Assembly: GCF_016862215.1 (NCBI RefSeq)
Contig: NZ_BOMN01000063.1
Span: 1 to 64,000 of the forward strand
Direction of reading: 5' to 3'
DNA length: 64,000 nt
Source: Winogradskya humida
GTDB lineage: Bacteria; Actinomycetota; Actinomycetes; Mycobacteriales; Micromonosporaceae
Shown: in pieces, positions 25,289 to 33,905 of the stretch
Layout: every line of letters begins with the position of its first letter
Numbering within the stretch: position 1 is the stretch's first letter
Notes under the pieces: generated by a model
What the model saw: only the letters and a program-made list of their open reading frames with translations
Told to the model about the DNA's origin: nothing
The model's database searches: none
Translations under genes and position numbers: made by a program

Positions 25289-25690
25289 TCAGATGTTGAC
25301 GAGGGTCCCGTTGGTAAGGATCGGACCCCAGTACACCCACTGACCGTCATGGCGGACGAAACGACTGCGTTCCCGCATCTCGCCGGGCTTGCCACGATCG
25401 CGGTAGTGCGCCCTGAACTCGACCTGCCCCTCGGCGTCGAACATGCCACCGCCGCTGGACTCGATCACGACGAGGCTGACCCAGCGCAGGTTCGGGTCGG
25501 GCTCCACCTCGGCGGGGCGGGTCTCGGGGTGCCACGACTTGAGCACGTAGGCCTCGTTGTCGAGCGCGAAGGCCGCATAACGCGACCGCATCAGCGCCTC
25601 AGCCGTCGCCGGGGCCTTGCCTTCGTGAGCGGGACCGCAGCATTCCTCGTAGGGAAGACCGAACCCGCAGGGACAACCAGAAAACGCCAT
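25289..25690 (-). CDS. ychJ: YchJ family SEC-C motif protein
   Basis: A 133-residue protein. The N-terminal Cys cluster CPCGFGLPYEECCG is the zinc-binding SEC-C motif, followed by AEALMRSRYAAFALDNEAYVL and LRWVSLVVIES, both conserved in the YchJ/UPF0225 group with an NTF2-like core. Biochemical function is not established. It starts four bases after the merR stop, so coexpression is likely. Confidence 0.9.
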   Translation of the reverse strand: MAFSGCPCGFGLPYEECCGPAHEGKAPATAEALMRSRYAAFALDNEAYVLKSWHPETRPAEVEPDPNLRWVSLVVIESSGGGMFDAEGQVEFRAHYRDRGKPGEMRERSRFVRHDGQWVYWGPILTNGTLVNI

Positions 25691-25694
25691 TGCC

Positions 25695-26066
25695 CTATTC
25701 TTCCCTAGCCCCCACGTCGACCGACTGGTAGTAGCGGATCTTCTCGCGGACGTGCGCGCGCTGCAGGATCAGCTCGTCGATCCGGAGGCCGATCTTCGTG
25801 TCGTGGTCCTCGAGCAGTTCGCGGCGTTCGGTGACGGTGGTGGTGTCACGGCTCAGCTCGGCATAGCGGCGCATCTGGGCGATGGGCATGCCGGTGTCGC
25901 GCAGGCACCGCAGAATGCTCAGCCAGGCGATGTCGTTGTCGGTGAAGATCCGCTGCCCGCCGGCAGTGCGGGAGACGTTTTCGAGCAGGCCGATCCGCTC
26001 GTAGTAGCGCAGCGTGTCGAGGCTGAATCCGGTCTTCTCAGCGATCTCACCGGGCGTATACGGCAT
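25695..26066 (-). CDS. MerR-family transcriptional regulator
   Basis: A 123-residue regulator: residues 3-70 are the MerR winged helix (YTPGEIAEKTGFSLDTLRYY, then ERIGLLENVSRTAGGQRIF), followed by a coiled coil (about 75-115). No metal-binding cysteines are present in the short C-terminus, so it resembles the stress or organic-ligand MerR types. It is the first gene of the putative merR-ychJ-kynU-amidohydrolase operon and probably autoregulates it. Confidence 0.9.
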   Translation of the reverse strand: MPYTPGEIAEKTGFSLDTLRYYERIGLLENVSRTAGGQRIFTDNDIAWLSILRCLRDTGMPIAQMRRYAELSRDTTTVTERRELLEDHDTKIGLRIDELILQRAHVREKIRYYQSVDVGAREE

Positions 26067-26436
26067 ACACCCATGTTACAGCGACCGGCGGTAGGAGGGT
26101 CCGGCCGGAAGGGTCCCCGGCCCTGTTCGACATAAACATCCAGAAGTTGCGGCATGCGGGTCTCAGCGCAATGTCCTGCGGCTTTTGCGACCTGCCGAAT
26201 GGCCGATGATCGTTCACGCGATGGACGACACGGGGTGTCACAGTGGGGGTGGTGCGCTGAGTCGCGATAGGCCTTCTCGTCGCGGCGCACTCGAAGCACG
26301 ACGAACCACAGCGCATGGTGACACTACGAGGGCAATTCACAGGCGATCTTGTAGAAGTGGAGTGCGATGACGCAAACCTCCCTGCCTCTGCAGTTCGGAG
26401 CACCGGCACAGTGTGACAATGGCCGCCCTCCGCCCG
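26067..26436. other. Intergenic, no supported gene
   Basis: Between the divergent merR and the orphan gene. A 33-codon frame (ATG 26312 to the TGA near 26414) reads MVTLRGQFTGDLVEVECDDA and so on, but has no clear ribosome site and no family match by eye. G+C is lower than in neighbouring genes, which fits a promoter region or degraded DNA. Confidence 0.5.
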
Positions 26437-26559
26437 CCACCATTTCCTAACCTACTGAATACTCACCATCTGCCATTCACGCATCCCATGATGCATCTCA
26501 ACCCGACAATGACACGCCTACCCCTTCCGATCATCCGACTCCCCGAGAAGCATTAAGGG
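26437..26559 (+). promoter_or_regulatory. Conserved upstream region of orphan gene copy 1
   Basis: These 123 bp align with 41332-41455 (minus strand) upstream of the second copy. Shared blocks include tgccattca, ccgacaatg followed by cac, and cttccgatcat, ending in a purine-rich leader at the ATG. Such upstream conservation between diverged paralogs implies a regulatory or structural function. Confidence 0.65.
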
Positions 26560-26922
26560 ATGAAATACGCGCAGCTGGAAATCTTCACGGCGGTCGAATT
26601 GGCATGGCTACGTGATCCCACGCGGCGCCGGAACTACTCCGCGGCAACCGAAGTGTTCCGCCGTGAGCACCGGGTCCGGCGCGCGTTCGGGAAAGCCTTG
26701 GGCCATACCGCCCGGCTGCGACGCGACTCCCCCGAGGCGCGGACACCGGACGGCAACCTCAGGTGGATCGAGGCAGCTCGTGCTTTGTTCCGGGCAGCGA
26801 ACACCACGCAGGCCGACGCTGACGCCGACGCCGAGCGTGACCGCAGGCGTGCCGCCGGTGACCTGTTCGACTGGACCCGTTTCATCAACCGCTGGCAGGT
26901 GAGGTACGCAGCCGCCTGCTAG
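26560..26922 (+). CDS. Unrecognised 120-residue Arg-rich protein, copy 1
   Basis: The protein has no family that I recognise. It is basic and largely helical. Conserved parts shared with copy 2 at 40969-41331 are RDPTRRRNYS, FRREHRVRRAFGKALGHTAR, LRRDSPEA, WIEAARALF and ERDRRRAAGDLFDW, with a C-terminal YAAAC. About 98 of 120 positions are identical, without gaps. Changes cluster between residues 79 and 95. The high Arg content could indicate nucleic acid binding, but no HTH is evident. It stands alone, 137 bp after the start of a conserved upstream block, and before an MITE-like element. Confidence 0.7.
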   Translation: MKYAQLEIFTAVELAWLRDPTRRRNYSAATEVFRREHRVRRAFGKALGHTARLRRDSPEARTPDGNLRWIEAARALFRAANTTQADADADAERDRRRAAGDLFDWTRFINRWQVRYAAAC

Positions 26923-27208
26923 CCCACCAACACCTGACCCGCTCGGGACACCACACCGATGACGCCACGCGTTCACACAAGAGAATCTTCTCGAGCCTCA
27001 CGCACAACGGCCGAAATCGTCATCTACGGCCATGGGTGAGCCGTGCATTCAGAGAGGATTGTTCAGGACGAGGGCGATCAGGCCGTACACCTGCGGCGAT
27101 CTGCACCTCAAGGTAGGTCCTGAATAACCCTCTACGTATTGCCTTTACGGGAAGCAGCCGAGGACCGTCCGCCAGCGGTGTGCCCACCTATCGGATCTGG
27201 ACCCACTT
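26923..27208. other. Gap holding the MITE-like element only
   Basis: 286 bp between the orphan gene and the MCP fragment. Apart from the inverted-repeat element at 27053-27133, nothing is recognised. Confidence 0.6.
27053..27133. mobile_element. Short inverted-repeat element (MITE-like), copy 2
   Basis: The left arm agaggattgttcaggac (27053-27069) and the right arm gtcctgaataaccctct (27117-27133) are inverted repeats with 15 of 17 positions matching. The right arm is identical over 16 bp to that of copy 1 at 13708-13723. The 47-bp interior has no reading frame of note. The arms resemble terminal inverted repeats of IS5-like insertion sequences. No clear target duplication was seen. Confidence 0.6.
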
Positions 27209-27673
27209 TCAGGAAGCAACGATGTCGCTGACTACCTGCTGGCAGCGGTCGAGTTCCGCGATGAGGTCCCGCATCTCCGCGATCGCTGCGACCGCGTCAT
27301 GGGTGCCCTCGCGGATGCCGGCGACCTGGTCGCCGATCCCGTTGGTCGCCGTGGCGGTCGCGTTGGCCAGGTCCTTGACCTCGCCGGCGACGACCGCGAA
27401 GCCACGGCCCGCCTCGCCGGCCCGGGCGGCCTCGATGGTCGCGTTGAGGGCGAGCAGGTTGGTCTGTTTCGCGATGGTCGCGATCAGCTCGACGACCTTG
27501 CCGATCTCGGTGCTGGCTGCTTCCAGCCGCTGGATCACCGCGACGGCCGTCTCCGCGGCGCGGACCGCCGAGCGCGTCGCCGTAGCCATGTCCCCACTGA
27601 CGTCCGCGAGCCGGTGCGCCGTGGCCATGTCGCCACTGACGTCCGCGAGCCGGTGCATCGAAGAATTAGTCAC
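27209..27673 (-). pseudogene. Fragment of a methyl-accepting chemotaxis protein signalling domain
   Basis: 154 residues from GTG 27673. The core VVELIATIAKQTNLLALNAT followed by IEAARAGEAGRGFAVVAGEV is the hairpin tip of MCP cytoplasmic domains. Sensor, membrane helices and HAMP are missing, and the C-terminus stops soon after the tip (MRDLIAELDRCQQVVSDIVAS) where full MCPs continue. The N-terminus starts with a duplicated 13-residue unit (LADVSGDMATAHR type; 39-bp DNA repeat 27579-27656). It may be a relic, though a soluble helical hairpin product is possible. No che genes are nearby. Confidence 0.75.
27579..27656. repeat. 39-bp direct duplication in the MCP fragment
   Basis: Two adjacent 39-bp copies, 27579-27617 and 27618-27656, differ at only two positions. 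They encode the repeated segment at the N-terminus of the fragment. Confidence 0.92.
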
Positions 27674-27745
27674 TGTGATCCGCCCATCGCTCGCCCCGGC
27701 CTCAACGTCGCCCCCCTTATCGACCAGGCACGGGTTTTTATCAAG

Positions 27746-27767
27746 GATCTGCAAGAGCAAGCAGATC
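27746..27767. promoter_or_regulatory. Inverted repeat upstream of lacI-type gene
   Basis: GATCTGC (27746-27752) and GCAGATC (27761-27767) flank aagagcaa. It lies 50 bp before the regulator start and could be an operator or small hairpin; nothing else supports a particular role. Confidence 0.35.
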
Positions 27768-27817
27768 GGCGCAAGATGCGGTTCAATTTTTGCAACGGAA
27801 AGACGTAAGATTGCGAC

Positions 27818-28831
27818 GTGACCAAACGTCTGGCCGAAGTGGCCAAGAAGGCAGGCGTCAGCGAGGCGACCGTCAGCCGGGTGCTCAACGGCCGCTCCGG
27901 CGTCTCCGAGGCGACCCGGGCATCGGTGCTGACCGCGCTCGACGTGCTCGGCTACGAGCGCCCGACCAAGCTGCGCGGCGAGCGGGGCCGGCTGGTCGGG
28001 CTCGTCCTGCCCGAGCTGCAGAACCCGATCTTCCCCGCGCTGGCCGAGGTGGTGACCGCCTCGCTCGCGCAGCGCGGCTTCACCCCGGCGTTGTGCGCGC
28101 GCACGGTCGGCGGTGTGCCCGAGCGCGACTATATCGAGATGCTGCTGGACCATCAGGTGTCCGGTGTGGTCTTCGCCGGCGGGTCCTACGCGCTGGCCGA
28201 TGCCGAGCACGGGCACTACAAGCAGCTGCTCGACCGCCGGATGCCGGTGGTCATGGTCAACGGCGGCGTCGGCGATCTGGGGTTCCCGCACATCTCGACG
28301 GATGACGCGGTCGCCGTCGAGCAGGCGTACGGGCACCTGCGCTCCCTGGGCCACGAGCAGATCGGCCTGGTCCTGGGCCCGGAGGACCACGTGCCCTCGC
28401 GCCGCAAGCTGGCCGCCGTCGCCGAGGTCGCGGGGTGGACCGACCCGAAGGAGCAGTGGCCGGTCGAGCGCACCAACTTCACGATGGAGAGCGCCCGCCT
28501 CGCCGCGACCCGGCTGATCGAGCGCGGCATCACCGGCATGATCTGCGCCAGCGACGTGCTGGCCCTCGGTTCGATCCGGGCGGCCCGCCGGCTCGGCCTC
28601 GACGTGCCGCGGGACGTGTCGATAGTGGGCTTCGACGACAGCGCGCTGATGACGTGCACCGATCCGCCGCTGACCACCGTGCGCCAGCCGATCGAGCTGA
28701 TGGGCCAGGCCGCCGTGGATGTGCTCGTCAACCAGATCGAGGGCGCGGCGGCGACCACCGACGAGCTGCTGTTCGAGCCGGAGCTGGTCGTACGCGGCTC
28801 GACGGCGCCGGTGCCGCGGAAGACCACATAG
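27818..28831 (+). CDS. LacI-family transcriptional regulator of the glucan utilisation locus
   Basis: A 337-residue regulator from GTG 27818. The HTH is RLAEVAKKAGVSEATVSRVL at residues 4-23, with hinge helix at VLTALDVLGYERP. The periplasmic-binding-protein-like effector domain includes GLVLPELQNPIFPALAEVV and ASDVLALGSIRAARRLGLDV plus VSIVGFDDSALM. It precedes, on the same strand, the ABC importer and glucosidase genes, so repression of these relieved by an oligosaccharide is the simplest model. A terminator separates it from the importer genes. Its operator was not identified with confidence. Confidence 0.9.
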   Translation: MTKRLAEVAKKAGVSEATVSRVLNGRSGVSEATRASVLTALDVLGYERPTKLRGERGRLVGLVLPELQNPIFPALAEVVTASLAQRGFTPALCARTVGGVPERDYIEMLLDHQVSGVVFAGGSYALADAEHGHYKQLLDRRMPVVMVNGGVGDLGFPHISTDDAVAVEQAYGHLRSLGHEQIGLVLGPEDHVPSRRKLAAVAEVAGWTDPKEQWPVERTNFTMESARLAATRLIERGITGMICASDVLALGSIRAARRLGLDVPRDVSIVGFDDSALMTCTDPPLTTVRQPIELMGQAAVDVLVNQIEGAAATTDELLFEPELVVRGSTAPVPRKTT

Positions 28832-28851
28832 ACCACAGCTGATCAGCGCAA

Positions 28852-28882
28852 AGGGCGGGCCCGGCCGGGCTCGCCCTCTTTT
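28852..28882 (+). terminator. Intrinsic terminator after lacI-type gene
   Basis: AGGGCGGGCCC and GGGCTCGCCCT form an 11-bp stem with one G-T pair around a GGCC loop (28852-28877 in total), followed by ctttt. It ends the regulator transcript. Confidence 0.85.
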
Positions 28883-29027
28883 GTGTGACCGTTAACAGGA
28901 CAGTCGCGTTTTTTCTAGTTGCCGTCGACTTCTTGCGGGCTGGAGTTTGACTTTGTATCGTCATCCGCACGTAACAAAGCAACGAGACTCAGGTCACATA
29001 TAGCCCCAAGGAAGGGCGTAATCCGCC

Positions 29028-30386
29028 ATGTTCAGAACCAGGTTGCGCAGTGCCCTCGGGCTCATGCTCGTCGCCGGGGTCGCCATGTCGGCGGCTGCGT
29101 GCGGCGGGGACGACGACTCGGCCGCGTCGAAGGACGGCAAGGTCACGCTCGTGATCAACGGCCTGCCGCCGGCCACCGAGAAGGCCACCCACGACCGCTT
29201 CCTCGCCAACGTCGCGGAGTTCGAGAAGGCCAACCCGAACATCGACATCGACCCCCGCGAGGGCAAGATGGACCCGCAGACGTTCCCCGCGAAGCTCGCC
29301 GGCGGCCAGCTCGAGGACGTCTTCTACACCTACTTCACCGACCCGGCCAACCTGATCGCCAAGCGCCAGGTCTCCGACATCAGCAAGTACACCAAGGACT
29401 TCCCGATCACCTCGCAGCTCAAGCCCGAGGTGCTGCGGGTGTTCCAGGACGACAAGGGCGCCACGTACGGGCTGCCGTACAAGAACTACTCGATGGGTCT
29501 GCTCTACAACCGCGACCTGTTCAAGCAGGCCGGCCTGGACCCGGACAACCCGCCGAAGACCTGGGCCGACGTGCGGACGGCAGCGCAGAAGATCACCGCG
29601 CTGGGCAACGGGGTCACCGGGTACGGCGACTACAGCAAGAGCAACACCGGCGGCTGGCACTTCACCACCGAGATCTACTCGCTCGGCGGCGAGGTGGCCG
29701 TGAACGACGGCGGCACCTGGAAGGCGGCGTTCAACAGCCCGCAGGGCAAGCAGGTCCTGCAGCAGCTCAAGGACATGCGCTGGACCGACAACTCGATGGG
29801 CCAGAAGCAGCTGCTCGAGTGGGCCGACCTGCTCAACCAGATGGGCTCGGGCAAGCTCGGCATGTACCTCGCGACCGCCGACAACATCCCGACGATCGTC
29901 AACCAGTACAAGGGCAAGTACGAGACGTACGGCCTGGGCCCGATCCCGGACGGCAAGGGCACGCTGGGCGGCGGTGAGGGCTACATGTTCAAGGCGGGCC
30001 TGAGCCCCGAGAAGATCAAGGCCGGCCTCAAGTGGCTGACGTTCTGGTTCACCTCGGCCGACCGCTACGAGGCTGAGAACAAGTGGTCCAGCGAGACCAA
30101 GCAGCCCGTCGGCCTGCCCGAGCCGGCCATCTTCACCGGCGCGGCCGCCGACACCCAGGCGGCGTCCGACAAGAAGTACGCGAACGTCCCGCAGGCCAAC
30201 TATGCACCGTTCACCGCGAGCATGGCCACCATCCCGGTCAAGCTCGAGCCGCCGAACGCACAGCAGATCTACGCGACCCTCGACGTGGCGATGCAGAAGG
30301 TGCTGACCGACAAGAACGCGAACGTCGACCAACTCCTCGCGGATGCGGAGACTCAGGCCAACCAGATTCTGGCCAGCGTCAAGTGA
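29028..30386 (+). CDS. ABC transporter sugar-binding lipoprotein
   Basis: A 452-residue extracellular solute-binding protein of family 1. The signal peptide ends at Cys25 (VAMSAAACGGDD), so the mature protein is lipid-anchored at the outer membrane face. Family stretches include PEVLRVFQDDKGATYGLPY and NYSMGLLYNRDLFKQAGLDP. An aaggaaggg ribosome site precedes the ATG. It probably binds oligosaccharides released by the GH87 enzymes. No ATPase gene is present, and the importer likely uses a shared MsiK-type ATPase encoded elsewhere, as in other actinomycetes. The next gene starts in its stop codon. Confidence 0.92.
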   Translation: MFRTRLRSALGLMLVAGVAMSAAACGGDDDSAASKDGKVTLVINGLPPATEKATHDRFLANVAEFEKANPNIDIDPREGKMDPQTFPAKLAGGQLEDVFYTYFTDPANLIAKRQVSDISKYTKDFPITSQLKPEVLRVFQDDKGATYGLPYKNYSMGLLYNRDLFKQAGLDPDNPPKTWADVRTAAQKITALGNGVTGYGDYSKSNTGGWHFTTEIYSLGGEVAVNDGGTWKAAFNSPQGKQVLQQLKDMRWTDNSMGQKQLLEWADLLNQMGSGKLGMYLATADNIPTIVNQYKGKYETYGLGPIPDGKGTLGGGEGYMFKAGLSPEKIKAGLKWLTFWFTSADRYEAENKWSSETKQPVGLPEPAIFTGAAADTQAASDKKYANVPQANYAPFTASMATIPVKLEPPNAQQIYATLDVAMQKVLTDKNANVDQLLADAETQANQILASVK

Positions 30387-31300
30387 GTGCACTTCCCACG
30401 GTGACCCGCGCGCGTGAGGCGCGCGCGGGTCTCCTGCGCCGCAAGCTTTCCGACAATCTGCTGGCGTACGCGTTCATGGCGGCCGGCCTCGCCTGTTTCG
30501 CGCTCTTCTCGTGGTATCCCCTCGTCAAGGGCGTGATCCTCAGCTTCCAGCAGGACAACTTCGTGGTCCCGCCCTACTGGGTGGGCCTCGACAACTACCG
30601 GGCGCTGTTCGCCGACCCGCTGTTCTACACGGCGTGGAAGAACACGCTGTTCTTCACCGCGCTGGCCCTGGTCTTCGGCTACGTCCTGCCGTTCTTCATC
30701 GCGGTGCTGCTCAACGAGTTCCGCCACTTCAGCGGCTACTTCCGGGTGCTGGTCTACCTGCCGGTGATGCTGCCGCCGATCGTCTCGGTGCTGCTGTGGC
30801 GCTACTTCTACGACCCCGGCAACGGCCTGTTCAACTCGATCCTGCGTGGCGTGGGCCTGCCGGAGTCGCAGTGGACCCAGTCGTCGGACACGGCGATGAT
30901 CTCGCTGGTGCTCATCTCCACCTGGGCCAACCTCGGCGGGGCGACGCTGATCTACCTGGCCGCGCTGCAGAACATCCCCGGTGAGCTCTACGAGGCGGCC
31001 GAGCTCGACGGCGCGAGCATCTGGCAGCGGCTGCGGCACGTGACGTTCCCGCAGATGCGGTTCATCATGCTGGTCCTGCTGCTGCTGCAGATCGTCGCGA
31101 CGATGCAGGTCTTCATCGAGCCGTACGCGCTGACCGGCACCTCGAACCCGGACACCGTCACGGTGCTGGTGCTCGTCTACCGCTACGCGTTCACCGTGAA
31201 CAACGACTTCGGGCTCGCCGCCGCGATGAGTGTGCTGCTCTTCGTGGTGCTCGGCGCCTTCTCGGCGATCTACCTGCGACTGACCCGAAGCGCGGACTGA
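30383..31300 (+). CDS. ABC sugar permease, first subunit (MalF type)
   Basis: A 305-residue membrane protein from GTG 30383 that overlaps the binding-protein stop (GTGA). Six helices are predicted after a basic N-terminus. The EAA loop that contacts the ATPase is ELYEAAELDGASIWQRLRHV. It resembles the UgpA/MalF class, and ASYWVGLDNYR-type text (PYWVGLDNYRALF) is typical of the class. Confidence 0.92.
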   Translation: MSALPTVTRAREARAGLLRRKLSDNLLAYAFMAAGLACFALFSWYPLVKGVILSFQQDNFVVPPYWVGLDNYRALFADPLFYTAWKNTLFFTALALVFGYVLPFFIAVLLNEFRHFSGYFRVLVYLPVMLPPIVSVLLWRYFYDPGNGLFNSILRGVGLPESQWTQSSDTAMISLVLISTWANLGGATLIYLAALQNIPGELYEAAELDGASIWQRLRHVTFPQMRFIMLVLLLLQIVATMQVFIEPYALTGTSNPDTVTVLVLVYRYAFTVNNDFGLAAAMSVLLFVVLGAFSAIYLRLTRSAD

Positions 31301-31311
31301 GGACAACCCCG

Positions 31312-32280
31312 ATGACTCTGACTGCACCACCAAAAGTTCCGGTCGACGGCGCTCCGGGCGTACCCGTGGCATCGAAAAGAAGGTCCCGGACGGCCGCGAG
31401 CGGACCTGCCAGCCGGACCCTGGTCTCGGTTGTTGATCTTCGGCGGCACCGCACGCTGTATTTTGTCGTGCTCGGGCTGACCCTGCTCGTGTTCACGCTG
31501 GTGTTCCTGTTCCCGCTGTACTGGATGGTCAGCGGCGCGGTGAAGTCGCCGGCGGAGTTCGCCCGGAGCACGCCGACGCTGATCCCGGAGTCGTTCCATC
31601 CCGGCACGTATGTGACCGCGTGGAACAACATGCAGATCGCGAAGTACTTCACGAACACGGTCTTCTACGCGTTCGGCGGCTGGATCATCTCGCTGCTGGT
31701 CGACGTGGGGGTGGCGTACGCGCTCAGCAAGCTCAAGCCCATCTTCGGCAAGATCGTGCTGGGCGGGATGCTCGCCAGCCTGATGCTGCCGCCGACGGCG
31801 CTGCTCGTCCCCGCGTACCTCACGGTTGTCGACCTGCCGCTGGTGCACCTCAACCTGCTGAACACGCCGTGGGCACTGTGGCTCCCGGCCGCCGCCAACG
31901 CGTTCAACGTCTACGTGCTCAAGCGGTTCTTCGACCAGATCCCGAACGACCTGCTGGACGCGGCCGCCATCGACGGCGCCGGCAAGCTGCGCCAGCTGTG
32001 GTCGATCGTCCTGCCGCTGTCCCGCCCGGTGCTCGGGGTGGTCTCGATCTTCATCATCGTCGCGCTGTGGAAGGACTTCCTCTGGCCGCTGGTCGTGCTC
32101 CAGGACCCGGACCACCAGACGCTGAGCGTGGCGCTGGCCCGGCTGGCCAACACGAGCCAGGTGCCACCGACGGAGCTCATGGCCGGCCTGGCGATCGCCA
32201 GCCTCCCGATGATCGTGGTCTTCCTGATCTTCCAGCGCAGCATCATCGGCGGCCTCGGCTCGGGCTCGTTGAAGGGCTGA
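31312..32280 (+). CDS. ABC sugar permease, second subunit (MalG type)
   Basis: A 322-residue membrane protein. Residues 1-48 are a hydrophilic extension; six helices follow. The EAA loop reads LLDAAAIDGAGKLRQLWSIV. VFLFPLYWMVSGAVKSPAEF at the first helix is typical of the MalG/UgpE class. It starts 11 bp after the first permease stop and is followed 11 bp later by the intracellular glucosidase, so all four form one transcript. Confidence 0.92.
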   Translation: MTLTAPPKVPVDGAPGVPVASKRRSRTAASGPASRTLVSVVDLRRHRTLYFVVLGLTLLVFTLVFLFPLYWMVSGAVKSPAEFARSTPTLIPESFHPGTYVTAWNNMQIAKYFTNTVFYAFGGWIISLLVDVGVAYALSKLKPIFGKIVLGGMLASLMLPPTALLVPAYLTVVDLPLVHLNLLNTPWALWLPAAANAFNVYVLKRFFDQIPNDLLDAAAIDGAGKLRQLWSIVLPLSRPVLGVVSIFIIVALWKDFLWPLVVLQDPDHQTLSVALARLANTSQVPPTELMAGLAIASLPMIVVFLIFQRSIIGGLGSGSLKG

Positions 32281-32291
32281 GACGAACCATC

Positions 32292-33887
32292 ATGAGAAAG
32301 CAGGTCACTGTGGCTATTGCCGACCCGAAATGGTGGCGTGACGCCGTCATCTACCAGGTCTACCCGCGCAGTTACGCCGACGGGAACGGCGACGGCGTCG
32401 GGGACCTCGACGGGATCCGCGGCCACCTGGGCCACCTGGCCGCCCTCGGCGTCGACGCGATCTGGATGAGCCCGTGGTACCCGTCGCCGATGGCCGACGC
32501 AGGGTACGACGTGGCGGACTTCCGCGACATCGACCCGGCATTCGGCACGCTCGCCGACGCGGAGGCGCTGATCGCCGAGGCGCACGAGGCCGGCATCCGG
32601 ATGATCGTGGACATCGTCCCGAACCACATCTCCAGCGAGCACGTCTGGTTCAAGAAGGCACTCGCCGACCCGGCCGCCCCCGAGCGCGAGCTGTTCTGGT
32701 TCCGCCCGGGACGCGGCGAGAACGGCGACGAGATGCCTACCGACTGGGTCGGCGAGTTCGGCGGGAGCACGTGGACGCGTACGCCCGACGGCGCCTGGTA
32801 TCTGCACCTGTTCACCCCGGAGCAGCCGGACCTGAACTGGGACCACCCCGCCGTGCGCGCGGAGTTCGAGGACATCCTGCGGTTCTGGTTCGACCGCGGC
32901 GTCGACGGCATCCGGATCGACTCGGCGGCGCTGCTGTTCAAGGACCGCGACCTCGCCCCGGTCGTCGACGGGCAGCCGCACCCGTTCCACGACCTCGACG
33001 AGGTGCACGACGTGTACCGCGCGTGGCGCCGCGTCGCCGACGAATACCCGGACCGCGCGCTGATCGGCGAGGTGTGGATGCCCGAGGTCGAGCGGTTCGC
33101 CAACTACCTGCGCCCCGACGAACTGCACGCCGCGTTCAACTTCGACTTCCTCGGCTGCGCCTGGGATCCGGACCTGATGCGCGAGTGCGTGGATCGCACT
33201 CTCAACGCGCACCGTACGGTCGGAGCGCCGGCCACCTGGGTCCTGTCCAACCACGACGTGACCCGCCACGTCACCCGCTACGGCCGCATCACCACCACGT
33301 TCAGCTTCGAGAACAACCTCGACGGCACCCCGGTCGACCTCGAGCTGGGCACCCGCCGGGCGCGCGCCGCCGCCCTGCTCTCCCTGTCGCTCCCCGGTTC
33401 GACCTACGTCTACCAGGGCGAGGAGCTGGGCCTCTGGGAGAACGAGAACATCCCGGTCGAGCGGATGCAGGACCCGATGTACGCCCGCCGCGGCCACTCC
33501 CGCGACGGCTGCCGGGTGCCGCTGCCGTGGAGCAGTGACGAACCGCCGTTCGGTTTCACCACGGGCGATCCCTGGCTTCCCCAGCCCGCCGAGTGGAAGG
33601 ACCGCACGGTGCAGGCGCAGACCGGGGATCCGAGCTCGATGCTGGAGCTCTACCGCTCGGCGATCGCCCTGCGTCGCGTCGAAAAGGGACTGCACACGCC
33701 GCACCTGGAGTGGATCGCGAGTGGTGCGGGCGTCCTCGCGTACACCAGGGGCCCGGGTTTTGCCTGTGTCCTGAACATGTCGCCGGAAGCCGTCGAGCTT
33801 CCGGAGCACCAATCCGTCCTTCTCCTCAGCAGTCCCCTCGACGGCGAGCTTCTCCCCCAGGACACCGCCGTCTGGCTGCGCTTGTAA
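32292..33887 (+). CDS. GH13 intracellular alpha-glucosidase of the glucan locus
   Basis: A 531-residue cytoplasmic enzyme without signal peptide. It shares the group start WWRDAVIYQVYPRSYADGNG. Catalytic residues: Asp in DGIRIDSAALLF, Glu in ALIGEVWMPE, Asp in LSNHDVTRH. It should cut imported alpha-gluco-oligosaccharides; in this context the expected substrates are nigerose-type alpha-1,3 oligomers, by inference only. An alternative start exists at the GTG seven codons later. The start codon lies 11 bp after the permease stop. It is related to, but clearly distinct from, the GH13 enzyme at 10908. Confidence 0.9.
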   Translation: MRKQVTVAIADPKWWRDAVIYQVYPRSYADGNGDGVGDLDGIRGHLGHLAALGVDAIWMSPWYPSPMADAGYDVADFRDIDPAFGTLADAEALIAEAHEAGIRMIVDIVPNHISSEHVWFKKALADPAAPERELFWFRPGRGENGDEMPTDWVGEFGGSTWTRTPDGAWYLHLFTPEQPDLNWDHPAVRAEFEDILRFWFDRGVDGIRIDSAALLFKDRDLAPVVDGQPHPFHDLDEVHDVYRAWRRVADEYPDRALIGEVWMPEVERFANYLRPDELHAAFNFDFLGCAWDPDLMRECVDRTLNAHRTVGAPATWVLSNHDVTRHVTRYGRITTTFSFENNLDGTPVDLELGTRRARAAALLSLSLPGSTYVYQGEELGLWENENIPVERMQDPMYARRGHSRDGCRVPLPWSSDEPPFGFTTGDPWLPQPAEWKDRTVQAQTGDPSSMLELYRSAIALRRVEKGLHTPHLEWIASGAGVLAYTRGPGFACVLNMSPEAVELPEHQSVLLLSSPLDGELLPQDTAVWLRL

Positions 33888-33905
33888 CACCAGAAAGGGA
33901 TCCCC

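Noticed and set aside
26312..26416. Possible 33-codon gene upstream of orphan copy 1
   Set aside because: No ribosome binding site and no counterpart upstream of orphan copy 2.
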